Of a stretch of DNA of 64,000 bases, positions 8,755 through 19,381 are shown piece after piece. The position numbers were made by a program, and so were the translations under genes. The number at the start of each line of letters is the position of its first letter. The stretch's first letter is position 1. This DNA comes from JAHEFT01 sp963766195 (GTDB lineage Bacteria > Pseudomonadota > Gammaproteobacteria > Xanthomonadales > SZUA-36), in the NCBI GenBank assembly GCA_963766195.1, contig CAVXYY010000011.1, positions 58,106 to 122,105 on the forward strand. Direction: 5' to 3'. The notes under the pieces are model-generated. The model saw only the letters and a program-made list of their open reading frames with translations, had not been told where the DNA came from and did no database searches.

Positions 8755-9875
8755 GCGAGAAAAGCCCTGATTTCTTCCTGCTGGCGCAAGCCATCCTGGT
8801 AACCCATGCGCATCAACTCGCGGCAATAGGGAGACTCGAACAGCAGGTAACTGGCCATGCGCCAATCCCTGCCCCAGCCTCCCAGCGCCTGTAAAAGGGT
8901 GCGTACTGCGCGCGGTATTTCCGCCATGTGCTGATGAGTGATTTCACGCAAGTCCCTGCTGGGCCTGATAACCAGCGATGCTATCGGTTTCAGCCCGCTT
9001 TCATCACGCTGCTCTGCCCCGAGCAAATCAAGGGTGCGGTTGATCCGGTTGAGACGGTTCAAATCGGCGTTGAGGGTGTCCATGAAGATCGTATCCAACA
9101 GGTAACCGCCGATCTCTCCGAGCGAGGGATAAGGCACCGGCTCAGTGGGCGCAGGATCGGGGTTTTCGTCGCGGGTTGAAATCACCAGCAAACGGTCCGC
9201 GCCGAGGTGGATCGCCGGGCTGAGCGGCGCCAGCATCCTCATGCCGCCGTCACCAAAAAATTCATTGCCGATACGTTCCGCCGGAAAAAGCAGAGGCAGC
9301 GCAGCCGAAGCCAATAAATGGCTGATACCGATATTTGCCGGGCGACCGTATCGGCGGGCCCGGCTCCAGGGTTCAATCTCCGGTGCGGCTTGAAAGAAAC
9401 TGATCGCGGATGCGCAGGTATAACCCGAAGCCGTGATGCTCACCCCCCTCAGCGCACCCAACTCTATCGCCCTTCCAATTCCTTCGAGTCGAAGCGTCTG
9501 GTGCAGGAATTCGCGCAAGGGCTGGTTATCCAGCAGCGCTTTGGGATGCGTGACCAGGCGGCCACCCAGGGATAAAGATAATGCCCACTGCAATCCCGTT
9601 TTCAACACCGTCCAGGCATCTGTCCGGTAAACCCTGGAACAAACCATGCTGGACCAGAATCGTTCCAGCCGCGAAATACCGGTGGAGTATTCATGGGCAT
9701 GACTCGCCAGGACAGCGGCATTTATGGCGCCGGCCGATGTCCCGCAAATCACCGGAAAAGGATTGCCGGCATTACCATTGATCTCCCCGATGGCTTTCAG
9801 CACTCCGACCTGGTACGAACCGCGGGCGCCTCCTCCGGGTAATATCAGGGCAGTTTGCGGAGTCGAATCGATCAC
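8751..9875 (-). CDS. Patatin-like phospholipase
   Basis: Serine acyl hydrolase of the patatin family with a Ser-Asp dyad. Visible are the oxyanion loop PGGGARG near residue 15, the nucleophile elbow GTSAG near residue 47 and the catalytic Asp in FGDGG. A C-terminal helical part (residues about 260-374) resembles the DUF3336-free cytoplasmic patatins. The frame is open upstream to 9995, but that would overlap the divergent moxR start. A GTG at 9875 just before the conserved IDSTPQTALILPGGG is the more plausible start, though without a clear Shine-Dalgarno sequence. No signal peptide is seen from that start. Confidence 0.85.
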   Translation of the reverse strand: MIDSTPQTALILPGGGARGSYQVGVLKAIGEINGNAGNPFPVICGTSAGAINAAVLASHAHEYSTGISRLERFWSSMVCSRVYRTDAWTVLKTGLQWALSLSLGGRLVTHPKALLDNQPLREFLHQTLRLEGIGRAIELGALRGVSITASGYTCASAISFFQAAPEIEPWSRARRYGRPANIGISHLLASAALPLLFPAERIGNEFFGDGGMRMLAPLSPAIHLGADRLLVISTRDENPDPAPTEPVPYPSLGEIGGYLLDTIFMDTLNADLNRLNRINRTLDLLGAEQRDESGLKPIASLVIRPSRDLREITHQHMAEIPRAVRTLLQALGGWGRDWRMASYLLFESPYCRELMRMGYQDGLRQQEEIRAFLA

Positions 9876-9960
9876 GTTCTTGAATATACCGGCTTTTGGA
9901 GTGAATGGTATACTCCGTGCCTGGAAAAGGAATGCAAATAACAATACTGGACAAGGGACT

Positions 9961-10918
9961 ATGAACAGTACGGTGATCTCATCACGAAAAAGCACGGAAG
10001 GTCGTCATACCCGTTTGCTGGAAGCAAGGGCTGTCGTCAATAAAATCCTGCTCGGAAAAGACACCCAGGTAGGGCTTGCGTTCTGTTGCCTGCTGGCACG
10101 CGGACACCTGCTGATTGAAGACGTTCCCGGCGTTGGAAAAACCACGCTGGCTCACGCACTGGCCCGCGTTGTCGGCTCCAATTACCAGCGAATCCAGTTC
10201 ACCAGTGATCTTTTGCCCGCCGATATCCTGGGCGTTTCGATTTACAAGCGTGACAAGGATGAATTCGAGTTTCACCCGGGCCCCATTTTTTCACAGGTGA
10301 TCCTGGTGGATGAAGTGAACCGGGCGACCCCCAAGACACAGAGCGCGTTGCTGGAAGGCATGGCGGAAGGCCAGGTGACCATTGAAAACACCACGCACGT
10401 CCTACCCAGTCCGTTTTTTGTGATGGCCACGCAGAACCCGCTTGACCTGGTCGGCACCTACCCGCTCCCGGATTCGCAATTGGACCGGTTTTTGCTCAGT
10501 TTTTCCCTCGGTTATCCGGATCGGGCCGCAGAACGCAAGCTGCTGACCACGGAAGACCGGGCCCGCGTACTGGACAGGACTACCGCGCTGCTGAGTCCCG
10601 GAAGACATCAAGGCGCTGCAGGAGGATTGCGAGAGCGTACACGTCAGCGAAAACCTCCTGGACTACATCCAGGCGCTGCTGCAGGAAACCCGGGATGACC
10701 GATGGTTCGAAACCGGCCTTTCGCCACGTGCCGGGCTCGCGCTTTTGCGTGCCAGCCGCGCACTCGCATTCCTGGAAAACCGGAATTTCGTAACGCCTGA
10801 AGACGTCAAAACCGTGTTCCCGGGGCTGGCCAGGCACAGGTTGAGCCCGACTTCGGGATTCAGCCAGTCCCCTGAAGAGCAGATTAACGAACTTCTGAGC
10901 CAGGTTCCTATACCCTGA
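9961..10918 (+). CDS. MoxR-family AAA+ ATPase (one frameshift)
   Basis: MoxR ATPases act as chaperones with partner DUF58 and transglutaminase-like membrane proteins. Walker A is EDVPGVGKTT, Walker B ILVDEVNR, sensor 1 MATQNP, and SPRAGLALLRASRA marks the lid domain. The frame breaks near 10598: reading CTGAGTCCCGGAAGAC with one C fewer restores LSPEDIKALQEDC and the rest of the lid domain to a TGA at 10918. It is followed at 22 bases by the DUF58 gene. The frameshift is probably a sequence error. Confidence 0.9.
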
Positions 10919-10940
10919 CAGCGCATTCCACGGACGGAGC

Positions 10941-11926
10941 ATGACGCACACATCTGCAATCGCCGGCGAAGAATCCAGTCTGGGGCAGCGCTTCAATGAC
11001 TGGGTGCTTGAGCGGGTCCGGCAACGCCGCGGCCCCACTGTCCTGCCGTTGACATTCGAGTACCGTCATATCTACGTGATGCCGACCCGTTTCGGCGTTC
11101 TGGTTCGGAATGCTGCTGGCGCTCACCGTTCTGGGCGGGCTGAATTTCAACAACAACATGACCTTGTTGATGGGTTTCCTGCTTGCTGCGATCGCGCAAC
11201 TGACAACCCTGCTGGCATACCGCAACCAGGTGGGTATCCGGATTGACACGATCCGGGCCAAGCCGGTATTCGCCGGCGACCCGGCCTGTTTCAAAGTGCT
11301 GTTGAAAAACCCCGACGACCGCAATCGTTTTGCGATCGAGGCCATTCACCCGGAATCAACCGACTGCATCGACCTCGATGCTCAAAGCTCCGGCCAGCTT
11401 TCGCTGATGCAGACCACCGGCCGCCGGGGATGGATGACGCTGGACGCATTCCGGATTGAGAACCGCTTTCCGCTCGGACTGTTCCGTGCCTGGTCAGTTG
11501 TGATACCCACGACCCAGTGCCTGGTTTACCCGAAACCGGCGACCAACCCTCCTGCTCTGCCCAAAACGGGTCGCGGAGAACACGGTGCGGCCCACCAGGG
11601 CGAGGGCGAGCACTTCCACGGCCTGCGCGAATTTCAACCCGGTGATCCCCTGCGCCGGATCGCCTGGCGAACCAGCGCCCGGCACCAGAAACTGTATTCG
11701 AGGGTCATGGAGTCTCCGAGCTGAGGAAGCCTGTGAACTCAACTGGTACCTGATGGGATCCGGAGACACCGAAGAAAAGCTTTCCATCCTGACCGCATGG
11801 GTTTTGCGGGCAGAGCGCCGGCAAATCCCGTACAGCCTGGAAATGCCGGGTGACGCCCTGCCCGCCGACCTGGGCGAAGAACACCGGGACGCCTGCCTGA
11901 AAATACTGGCCCTGTTCAAGCCATGA
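10941..11926 (+). CDS. DUF58-domain membrane protein (two frameshifts)
   Basis: Partner of MoxR ATPases. It starts with two hydrophobic segments (FWFGMLLALTVLGGLNF and TLLMGFLLAAIAQLTTLLAY), then a beta-rich region, then the DUF58 signature GLREFQPGDPLRRIAWRTSAR. Frame changes are needed near 11092 (one extra G after CGTTTCGGC) and near 11715. The C-terminal piece, ending LPADLGEEHRDACLKILAL, is typical of the family. The stop overlaps the start of the transglutaminase gene (ATGA). Confidence 0.88.
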
Positions 11927-13908
11927 ACGATCCGGGCAGAAAAACAACGCTCTGGCTGATTGCCACGCTGGCGCTGGCCATGCTTCCACAGGCTGTGAGC
12001 ATGCCTCCGCAGGTGCTGGTTGTTGCGGTATTACCCCTGCTGTGGCGGCTCGGATCTGAATTTTACCGATGGCAGCCGCTACCGGCGATCGTACGCCACG
12101 GCGCCACCGCGCTGGGCCTGGTCACCCTGTTCCTGTCCTACGGAGACCTTTCCGGCCGCAGGGCGGCAGTCAGCCTGCTGACGGTGATGCTGACCCTGAA
12201 ACTGGTTGAATGTTACCGGATCCGGGACGCCCGCCTGGTGGTCTGCTTCAGTTTGTTTCTTTGCGCCACACAGTTCCTGTTTGCCCAGGGAATTCTGATG
12301 CCCTTCTACGCTGGCGCGACCATTATCCTGGCGATGGTAACGCTCGCGCATTTGCAGCGCTCCGAAGCCTGGGCCGACCAGGGCAGCCCCCCGGCGGTCA
12401 GGGCTTCACTTGCCTCCGAACTCGGCTTCAGCTTTCGCCTGATGGCGCTCGCGATCCCGGTTGGCCTGGCGTTTTTCGTTCTTTTCCCGCGACTGGCGAA
12501 CCCGCTTTGGGGAATTCCTGACACGACGCTGGATTCCAAGAGCGGACTGTCCGACTCGATGTCCCCGGGAAGCATCCAGAACCTGTTTATGGATGACAGC
12601 CCTGCATTCCGTGCTGAATTTTTCGGCTCGACACCCTCAGCCGCGCAATTGTATTGGCGTGGTCCTGTTTTCTGGCGGTTTGACGGCCAGACCTGGAAAG
12701 GCGGGTTTTACGGCCGGAATATTGACGTGTCCGAGTTTCCGGAAGCCGGCGAAAATAGCTGGAACTACACCGTCCAGCTCGAACCCAATGAGCGGAACTG
12801 GCTGTTTGCCCTGGACTACCCTGCTTCCGTACCCGACGATTCACGCCTTACACTGGATTTCCAGTTGATTCGCAAGCAACCGGTTACGCAGTTGATCCAA
12901 TATGGAATCCTCTCGAATCCGGACTTTGTTGACACGCCGGAACTGTCCGGTGCGCTGCGTTTACAGGCGCTGGATCTGCCGGATGGAACAAATCCACGCA
13001 CCCGCAGCCTGGTGGAACAATGGCGCAGGGAAACCCCTGGCGATGAAGCGTTTGTGCGCCGGGTTCTCGATTTCTTCAACCGGGAGCCCTTTCATTATTC
13101 ACTGGAAGCTCCTTTGCTGGGTGCAAATTCCGTGGATGAGTTTCTGTTCGACACCCGCACCGGTTTCTGCGAACACTACGCATCGACTTTCGCGGTGATG
13201 ATGCGGATGGCGGGTATCCCCACGCGCATCGTAACCGGCTACCAGGGCGGCTGGTACAGCGAACTCGGGAATTATGTATTGGTCAGGCAATCCGATGCAC
13301 ACGCCTGGACAGAGGTCTGGTTCGCCGGGAGCGGCTGGACCCGGGTAGATCCCACTGCGGCCGTTTCTCCGCTGCGCATCCAGCAGGGCTCGCTCGGCGC
13401 ACTGAGTTCTCCGCGTCACCTTCTCGACTACTCCTGGCTGCGCGGAATGCGCAACAGCATTGACGTCGTTCAACAGCGTTGGAATGACTGGGTTATCGAA
13501 TACTCAGCCGGCAGCCAGGCCCGGCTTTTCCAACCGCTCGGGCTGGACTCAATGAGCCCGGCCATGCTGGTGAGCGCTCTTTTTATCGCCATTGCTGTTT
13601 TCGGCGCAATCATCTTTCCGATCGTCATGCGGATCCGGGGGCCCGGATCCAAAGACCCGATTCTCCAGGTTTGGCGTGTTTTCCTGAAAAAGCTTGAAAA
13701 AGCCGGGATCGCTTCACTTCCATCCGACGGTGCGATGGAACTCGCAGAGGCCGCATCGCAGGCGTTGCCCGCTGATTCCGGCGCGATCCGCCGGATTGCG
13801 ATGCTGTATACGCAGAGCCGATACGCACGAGTCGTGCCGGCGTTCACCGTGTTGAAGCAGGCCATCCACGAATTTCGTCCGAAAAAAAGACGGTTTGATG
13901 TAAGATAA
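11923..13908 (+). CDS. tgpA: TgpA-type membrane transglutaminase (DUF3488/transglutaminase-like/DUF4129)
   Basis: A 661-residue inner-membrane protein. Five or more transmembrane helices fill residues 1-200. A periplasmic transglutaminase-like domain follows, with catalytic Cys in TGFCEHYAS, His in SDAHAWTEVW and Asp in RVDPT. A further helix at about 545-565 leads to a cytosolic DUF4129-like tail. Pseudomonas TgpA, the family reference, is essential there; its substrate is not settled. The ATGA overlap with the DUF58 gene shows one operon with moxR. Confidence 0.92.
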   Translation: MNDPGRKTTLWLIATLALAMLPQAVSMPPQVLVVAVLPLLWRLGSEFYRWQPLPAIVRHGATALGLVTLFLSYGDLSGRRAAVSLLTVMLTLKLVECYRIRDARLVVCFSLFLCATQFLFAQGILMPFYAGATIILAMVTLAHLQRSEAWADQGSPPAVRASLASELGFSFRLMALAIPVGLAFFVLFPRLANPLWGIPDTTLDSKSGLSDSMSPGSIQNLFMDDSPAFRAEFFGSTPSAAQLYWRGPVFWRFDGQTWKGGFYGRNIDVSEFPEAGENSWNYTVQLEPNERNWLFALDYPASVPDDSRLTLDFQLIRKQPVTQLIQYGILSNPDFVDTPELSGALRLQALDLPDGTNPRTRSLVEQWRRETPGDEAFVRRVLDFFNREPFHYSLEAPLLGANSVDEFLFDTRTGFCEHYASTFAVMMRMAGIPTRIVTGYQGGWYSELGNYVLVRQSDAHAWTEVWFAGSGWTRVDPTAAVSPLRIQQGSLGALSSPRHLLDYSWLRGMRNSIDVVQQRWNDWVIEYSAGSQARLFQPLGLDSMSPAMLVSALFIAIAVFGAIIFPIVMRIRGPGSKDPILQVWRVFLKKLEKAGIASLPSDGAMELAEAASQALPADSGAIRRIAMLYTQSRYARVVPAFTVLKQAIHEFRPKKRRFDVR

Positions 13909-14019
13909 ATCGTCTGATTCGCGGTCTAAGGAACATCTGATCAAAGACACCGTCGCGACTGTGCATAATGGGTCAGATGCTTCTTGACTCAATACAGATT
14001 AATCACGAGGAAATAACTC

Positions 14020-14646
14020 ATGCGTCATTTGTTACTGGTAACCGCACTGCTGGCCTTGTCCGCATGCACTTCCATTCCGGAACAGATCGAGGGCTCTTTT
14101 CAGGAAATTTCACCAGCCCGGGTAGAGCCTTCAGTGTTCGGCTCAAACGTTCGCTGGGGCGGCGTAATTGTCGGCTCCACGGCCAAGGACAGCCAGAGCT
14201 GCCTGGAAATACTTTCGCATGACCTGGACAAATATCTGCGGCCAAAGCTGGAAGACAGCACCGCTGGCCGCTTCATCGCCTGTCAGCCGGGTTTTCTTGA
14301 CCCCATGGTGTTCACGGCCGGCCGTGAAATTACCGTGACAGGAACCATAGAAAGGATCGAACTCCGCAAGGTCGAGGATTTTGACTACCACTATCCCGTC
14401 CTGGCGATAGATGATCTCGTGCTGTGGCAAAAACGCAAGGTCGTGATGCGCTATCGCGGTGTCGGCGGCCCGTTTTATGATCCTTTTTACGGACCCTATT
14501 TCAGTCCCTGGTACGGACGCCCCGGCTATTGGGGTGGCTACATGGGTGGGTGGCGCGGTTATCCTCCTTTCCCGGGATACGGATCGGGGTACGTCGAGCC
14601 GCAGGAATTGCTGCCTGGCCCGGCCATCATAGAATCGCAGAATTAA
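14020..14646 (+). CDS. Slp-family outer membrane lipoprotein
   Basis: A 208-residue lipoprotein: the signal ends in lipobox LSACTS, and the mature part matches the Slp family of starvation-inducible outer membrane lipoproteins (WGGVIVGSTAKDSQSCLEIL, GFLDPMVFTAGREITVTGTI). The C-terminal 60 residues are a Gly/Tyr/Pro/Trp-rich tail (about 150-195) beyond the E. coli Slp length. The upstream 110 bases hold no clear promoter. Function in stress or envelope adhesion is only inferred from the family. Confidence 0.88.
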   Translation: MRHLLLVTALLALSACTSIPEQIEGSFQEISPARVEPSVFGSNVRWGGVIVGSTAKDSQSCLEILSHDLDKYLRPKLEDSTAGRFIACQPGFLDPMVFTAGREITVTGTIERIELRKVEDFDYHYPVLAIDDLVLWQKRKVVMRYRGVGGPFYDPFYGPYFSPWYGRPGYWGGYMGGWRGYPPFPGYGSGYVEPQELLPGPAIIESQN

Positions 14647-14682
14647 GCCCACGCTGCACGGCAGAACCAGGGGAGTACGCCC

Positions 14683-15372
14683 ATGACGGAATTTGAAGGA
14701 TTTCCCAAGGATTTCTTCAGATTTTTCGATGAACTTCAGCTCAACAATAACCGGGAATGGTTCAATGAGAACAAGCCCCGGTACGTTGAATCGGTGGTGA
14801 ATCCGATCAGCCGGTTCATCGTTTGCATGGCGCCCCGCCTCGCTGAAATCTCTCCGCACTATATTGCGGACCCGAGACCTCACGGTGGCTCGATGTTCCG
14901 GATTTACCGCGACACCCGCTTTTCAAAAGAAAAAACCCCTTACAAAACACACGCCGGTATCCAATTCCGCCACGAGGCCGGCAAGGACGCACACGCCCCG
15001 GGTTTCTACGTTCATCTCGCCGGAGACGGGTTGTTTTTTGGCGGTGGCATCTGGCAGCCGGCAGGCCCGCAACTCAACCGCATTCGCGACTATATCGCCG
15101 ATAATTCGCGTTCATGGGCGCGCATCATCAATGCAACCAAAGTAAAGGAAGCCGGTGGCATCAAGGGGGATTCACTTTTGCGTCCCCCCAGGGGATTCGA
15201 CGCTGAACACATGCACATCGAGGATCTCAAACGCAAGAGCTTTTACGTGATGACGGAAGTCCCGGCTGAACACGCTCTCCAACCGGGGTTTGTCGAAGAA
15301 GTTGCGGAAGGATTCAGACGGGCAGCGCCTCTGAACCGGTTCGTTACCGGTGCACTTGACCTGCCCTTCTGA
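14683..15372 (+). CDS. DUF2461/TIGR02453 family protein
   Basis: A 229-residue protein of unknown function. It shows the family's N-terminal GFPKDFFRFFDELQLNNNREWF and the core RIYRDTRFSKEKTPYKTHAGI, followed by GFYVHLAGDGLFFGGGIW. The length is normal and it carries no signal peptide or membrane segment. It stands between slp and lemA with short gaps and may be cotranscribed with them. I know of no firm biochemical role. Confidence 0.9.
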   Translation: MTEFEGFPKDFFRFFDELQLNNNREWFNENKPRYVESVVNPISRFIVCMAPRLAEISPHYIADPRPHGGSMFRIYRDTRFSKEKTPYKTHAGIQFRHEAGKDAHAPGFYVHLAGDGLFFGGGIWQPAGPQLNRIRDYIADNSRSWARIINATKVKEAGGIKGDSLLRPPRGFDAEHMHIEDLKRKSFYVMTEVPAEHALQPGFVEEVAEGFRRAAPLNRFVTGALDLPF

Positions 15373-15387
15373 ATCATCGAGCGGCCG

Positions 15388-15936
15388 GTGACCCTCATTT
15401 TCATCATCACGGCATTCATCGTGTTATGGGCTGCATGGACTTATAACCGTCTGGTCAGTGCCCGCAACCAGGTAAAAGAGGCCTGGGCCGGTATCGATGT
15501 ACAACTTCAACGCCGCTATGACCTGGTCCCCAACCTCGTGACAACCGTCAAGGGATATACCTCGCATGAATCCGGTGTCCTGGAACGCGTGACACGGCTG
15601 CGCGGAAATCCGGAAATGAAGCTCCCGGAGCGAGCCGATGAGGAATCCGGGCTGTCCCGCTCGATCAGCCGGTTGTTCGCGCTGGCGGAAGACTACCCTG
15701 ACCTCAAGGCCAGCGAGGGTTTTCAACAATTGCACCGGAGCCTGGTCGAGATTGAAGAGCACCTGCAATTCGCCCGGCGCTATTACAATGGCAGCGTGCG
15801 GGACAATAACAACCGGGTTGAAGGGTTTCCATCGATGCTCATTGCCCGTGCATTCGGGTTCCCCGTTGCGGCCTTTTTTGAAATCGAATTGGCCAGCCAG
15901 CGGAACGCTCCTGCCATCAGGCTGGCACCGGAATGA
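15388..15936 (+). CDS. lemA: LemA family membrane protein
   Basis: A 182-residue LemA protein: one N-terminal transmembrane helix (TLIFIITAFIVLWAAWTYN), then a periplasmic helical bundle beginning RNQVKEAWAGIDVQLQRRYDL and containing ARRYYNGSVRDNN, the family signature. The start is GTG. Its stop overlaps the next gene (ATGA), which fits the common LemA-DUF2207 pair, whose function is still poorly defined. Confidence 0.93.
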   Translation: MTLIFIITAFIVLWAAWTYNRLVSARNQVKEAWAGIDVQLQRRYDLVPNLVTTVKGYTSHESGVLERVTRLRGNPEMKLPERADEESGLSRSISRLFALAEDYPDLKASEGFQQLHRSLVEIEEHLQFARRYYNGSVRDNNNRVEGFPSMLIARAFGFPVAAFFEIELASQRNAPAIRLAPE

Positions 15937-17643
15937 GCCGGTTGTTAACGCGCATGGCGCTTTTTGCGCTTTGCCTGCTGCCGATACTGGCCGGGGCCGA
16001 TGAGCGCATCCTTGAATACCGCTCCGATATACAAGTCCTGGAAAACGGGCAGTTAACCGTCAGGGAGTTCATCCGGGTGCGATCAGAAGGCCTGGACATC
16101 CGGCGCGGAATTTACCGTGACTTTCCCACCGACTACACCGACCGCCTGGGCAACCATGTGAAAGTGGAATTCGTTCCGCTATCGGTTCATCGCAACGGTG
16201 TGGATGAAGCCTGGCATACCGAAAAACGGAAAAATGGAGTTCGGCTCTACGCAGGGAGCGCAGACCGCCTGTTGGCACCGGGAATTCATGAGTACGAACT
16301 GGTGTTCATGACCAACCGGCAACTGGGTTTTTTTACCAGCCATGACGAGTTGTATTTCAACGCGGTTGGCAACGGCTGGGCATTTCCGATTGACCATGTG
16401 CTGGTCACGGTGACCCTGCCTTTCCGGGTTCCCGCCGGGCAACTGTCCCTGGATGTTTACACCGGCCCGCAAGGACTGAGCGCAGGGCAATGCCGTTGCA
16501 GAGGTTATCAACGACAACACGGTGCGTTTCGAAAGCAACGGGACGCTCGAACCGGGTGAAGGCCTGACCATTGCCGTGGCCTGGCCCAAGGGCTTGATTG
16601 CAGAACCGGATCCGGGACAGAAAATGGCCTGGTTCCTGGAAGATAACACAGCGGCCATAGCACTCTTGTCCGGCCTATTGGCAGCATTCGGCTGGTACCT
16701 GTGGGCCTGGAACAGGGTGGGCCGCGATCCGCGCAAAGGCGTGATCATTCCACGGTTCAAGCCCCCCGAAGGGCTGTCTCCTGCCGCCTGCCGGTATGTC
16801 AAGGACATGTCATTTGACCCCAAGGCTTTCACCGCCGCCATCATAAGCCTGGCGGTCAAAGGCCAATTGCTCATCGACGAGGAAGGCAAGGACTTCACAC
16901 TCAAACGCATCGCGGACACACCCGGCGCATTACTCACTAAAGGTGAATCAGCGGTTTTGAATGCGTTATTACCCGGACATTCCTCGACCATCAGTATGGA
17001 TAACGCGAACCACGTGGCGTTTCAGAAAGCCCGTACGGAATTGAAAAACGCCCTGAAAAGCGAGTACCTGGGACGCTTGTTCCACCTCAACAGCATATAC
17101 CTGGCCCCACCCATCCTGTTCTCTGTCGCGGCGGCTCTGGTGGCCGCGTTTAATGACGGCGGCCCGGCGGTATGGGTCAGTTACGGGGTGCTCAGCCTGG
17201 CGCTGCACGGACTGTTTGCTTTCCTGATGCGGGCGCCGACACCGGCCGGCCGTATCGTGATGGATGAAATTGAGGGGTTCAAAGAGTACCTGGATACCGC
17301 TGAACAGGACCGGCTTGACCGTATGCGATCCCCGGCCCTGACGCCGGAGGTTTTCGAAGCATTTTTACCCTACGCCTATGCTCTGGGCGTGGAAAACAAC
17401 TGGTGCAAGCGCTTTGCCCGTGAAATTCCAGGGGAAGTCCGGCAGCAGGCCGGCTATCACCCCGATTGGTACAGCGGCCGGTTTCACGGGATCAACGCGC
17501 TCAGCCACCTGGGTAGCGACTTCGGCAGTTCATTCTCTTCGGCCATCTCCGCGGCTTCCACGCCTCCCGGATCGTCTTCAGGTTCCGGTGGCGGAGGGTC
17601 TTCCGGGGGCGGCGGAGGCGGCGGAGGCGGCGGCGGCTGGTAG
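15933..17643 (+). CDS. DUF2207 (predicted membrane) protein, partner of LemA (one frameshift)
   Basis: The protein has a signal peptide (LFALCLLPILAGADE), an N-terminal DUF2207 beta domain (YRSDIQVLENGQLTVREFI, RGIYRDFPTDY), a helix near AAIALLSGLLAAFGWYLW, a cytosolic segment, and two further helices around residues 390-430. It ends in a Ser/Gly tail closing with ten or more glycines and a final Trp. A frame change near 16488 (one extra C before AATGCC) is needed to join the halves. The glycine tail is common in this family and not evidence of error. Confidence 0.88.
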
Positions 17644-17646
17644 ATC

Positions 17647-19234
17647 CTAATCCGGAAACGTCGCCAACAGGCCGGCGAACCTGGGGTGATCGCGAACATT
17701 GTCCAGGTCCGAGTCATGCTCCAGCCATTCGCGGTTCACATTACCGACCTTGAACAGGCAGTTTTCCAGGCAGTCAAGCGACTTCTCAATTTCACCCGCC
17801 AGTGCATAGAGGCAAGCCGCGTTGTAATTAACGATGGAATCCCTCGGGGCTTTATCAACGGATGCTCTTCATCCATTGCATGGCTTCCTCTTTTTGACCG
17901 AGGCGTAGCAGCGCAAAAGCGCCAAGGTTCAGGGCACGATTGTCATCCGGGTTGAGCTCCAGTACCGCCCTGGCCCGCTCAATCCCCCTCCTGGTCGACT
18001 CCATTTCGTGTTTGTGATCGCCCAGGCTGTGGTACAACTGGGACTGCAAGCAGCACGCTCTGGTAATCTTCCGGACGGACCTGCGAAGCGCGGTCAAAAA
18101 GCTTCAATGCCCGCTCCAGGTCGCCTTCGTGAACTTTGCTGCGGCCAAAAAAATACCAGGCGTCATAATTTTCCGGATCGAGTTCAATCGCCTTCTCAAA
18201 CTCTGTCTCCGCAACTGGGTAATCCTGGATCATGCAGTGTGCGATGCCGGCGGAAACATGCGATTCCGAGAGTTCCGGCGCCAGTTCCAATGCTTTCCTG
18301 CTGGTGCGCAGGGCCTCGTCACGGTTGACGTCCGCGGCGTTGAAATACAGGTACTCAAAACCATAGGTGTACGCCAAGCCCGGCCCAGGCCCGGCCATAG
18401 CCGGGGTCCACTTCCAGCGCCCGGTTGAACATCTGCCGCGCATAGACCGTGTCCCTGATATCGTGCTTGGTAAAATAATTCTGGCCGCGCAAAAAGAAAT
18501 CATAGGCTTTGGGATCAACCTGTTTTTGCGTATGGGAACCGGTGCGTTTCAGGGTCACGCTCAGGGCGTTGGCGATGGAGACGGCAATTTCCTCCTGGAT
18601 GTCGAAAATATCCTCCAGGCCACGGTCATACTGCCGCGACCACAGGTGATAGCCATCCGCAGTCTTGACCAGTTGAGCACTGATACGCAGCTTGTCGCCG
18701 GACTTCCGGACACTACCCTCCAGTACGGTCTGCACCTTCAGTTTCCTGCCGATTTCCTGCACGTCCGCCTTTTTGTCCGCCAAAACGGAACGCGGTCACC
18801 CGGGAGGCGACCCGCAGGTTGGCGACCTTGCACAATGCATTCAGGATTTCCTCTGCAATACCTTCACAGAAATACACCTGGTCGCCATGCTCACTCATGT
18901 CGTCGAACGGAAGGACGGCAATCGACGGGGCGGACTTATCCAGTTCGGGTGGACCATCTTCCGGATGGTCGGCTTGCAGCAGGCCAGCCGAATCCTTACG
19001 GATGCCCTCCGGCGTAACTTCGAAAGCCCAGGCCAGCACCAGCGAGATGGGAAGCCCGAGCAGCACGAGAACGATCAGCAGGGTCAGCGACCAGGGCGGC
19101 AGGCCCAGTGCTTCGAAAGTGACTTCGCCGACCTGCATCATGATCCAGCCGACGATAATGTAGACAATTCCGACCCGAATGACCTTGCGGTCCTTCAATT
19201 GGGAGAAAAAACTCTTTTTCCGCTTGTCTGCCAT
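17647..19234 (-). CDS. TolB-like/TPR membrane protein (four frameshifts)
   Basis: The start MADKRKKSFFSQLKDRKV is followed by two transmembrane helices (IRVGIVYIIVGWIMMQVGEV; LTLLIVLVLLGLPISLVLAW). A TolB/FlgO-like domain comes next (SIAVLPFDDMSEHGDQVYF, QTVLEGSVRKSGDKLRISAQL, DGYHLWSRQYDRGLEDIFDI), and then TPR repeats (AYDFFLRGQNYFTKHDI, ESHVSAGIAHCMIQDYPVAE, ENYDAWYFFGRSKV and others). Frame changes occur near 18785, 18385, 18080 and 17870, all compatible with single-base insertions. The corrected end is the TAG at 17647-17649. Such proteins are frequent in marine gammaproteobacteria and related to CadC/adenylate-cyclase TPR proteins, but this one lacks a recognised DNA-binding or cyclase domain. 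The role is unknown. Confidence 0.8.
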
Positions 19235-19325
19235 GGACTTTAACGAGTCACGACTCTGCTGCTTCCAGTGTAGCAAATAAGGCCGCGTCCAATGATCAAA
19301 ACCAGGATGACGCTCCTACGGTGGT

Positions 19326-19361
19326 TGACCTTATATACATGACTGTATATATTTACAGCTA
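19326..19361 (+). promoter_or_regulatory. lexA promoter with overlapping LexA (SOS) box
   Basis: TTGACC at 19326-19331 and TATATT at 19349-19354 are spaced 17 bases apart. The palindrome CTGTATATATTTACAG at 19344-19359 matches the gammaproteobacterial LexA box (CTGT-N8-ACAG) and covers the -10 element. This predicts autorepression of lexA-imuA-imuB. Confidence 0.88.
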
Positions 19362-19381
19362 CCCCTCAGTGGTACAGGACA

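Noticed and set aside
9875..9995. N-terminal extension of the patatin with a hydrophobic segment
   Set aside because: It would overlap the divergent moxR start and adds no family sequence; the GTG at 9875 precedes the conserved domain.
17580..17643. Glycine-coding run as a sequencing artefact
   Set aside because: Gly-rich tails are usual at the end of DUF2207 proteins and the frame is correct up to the stop.
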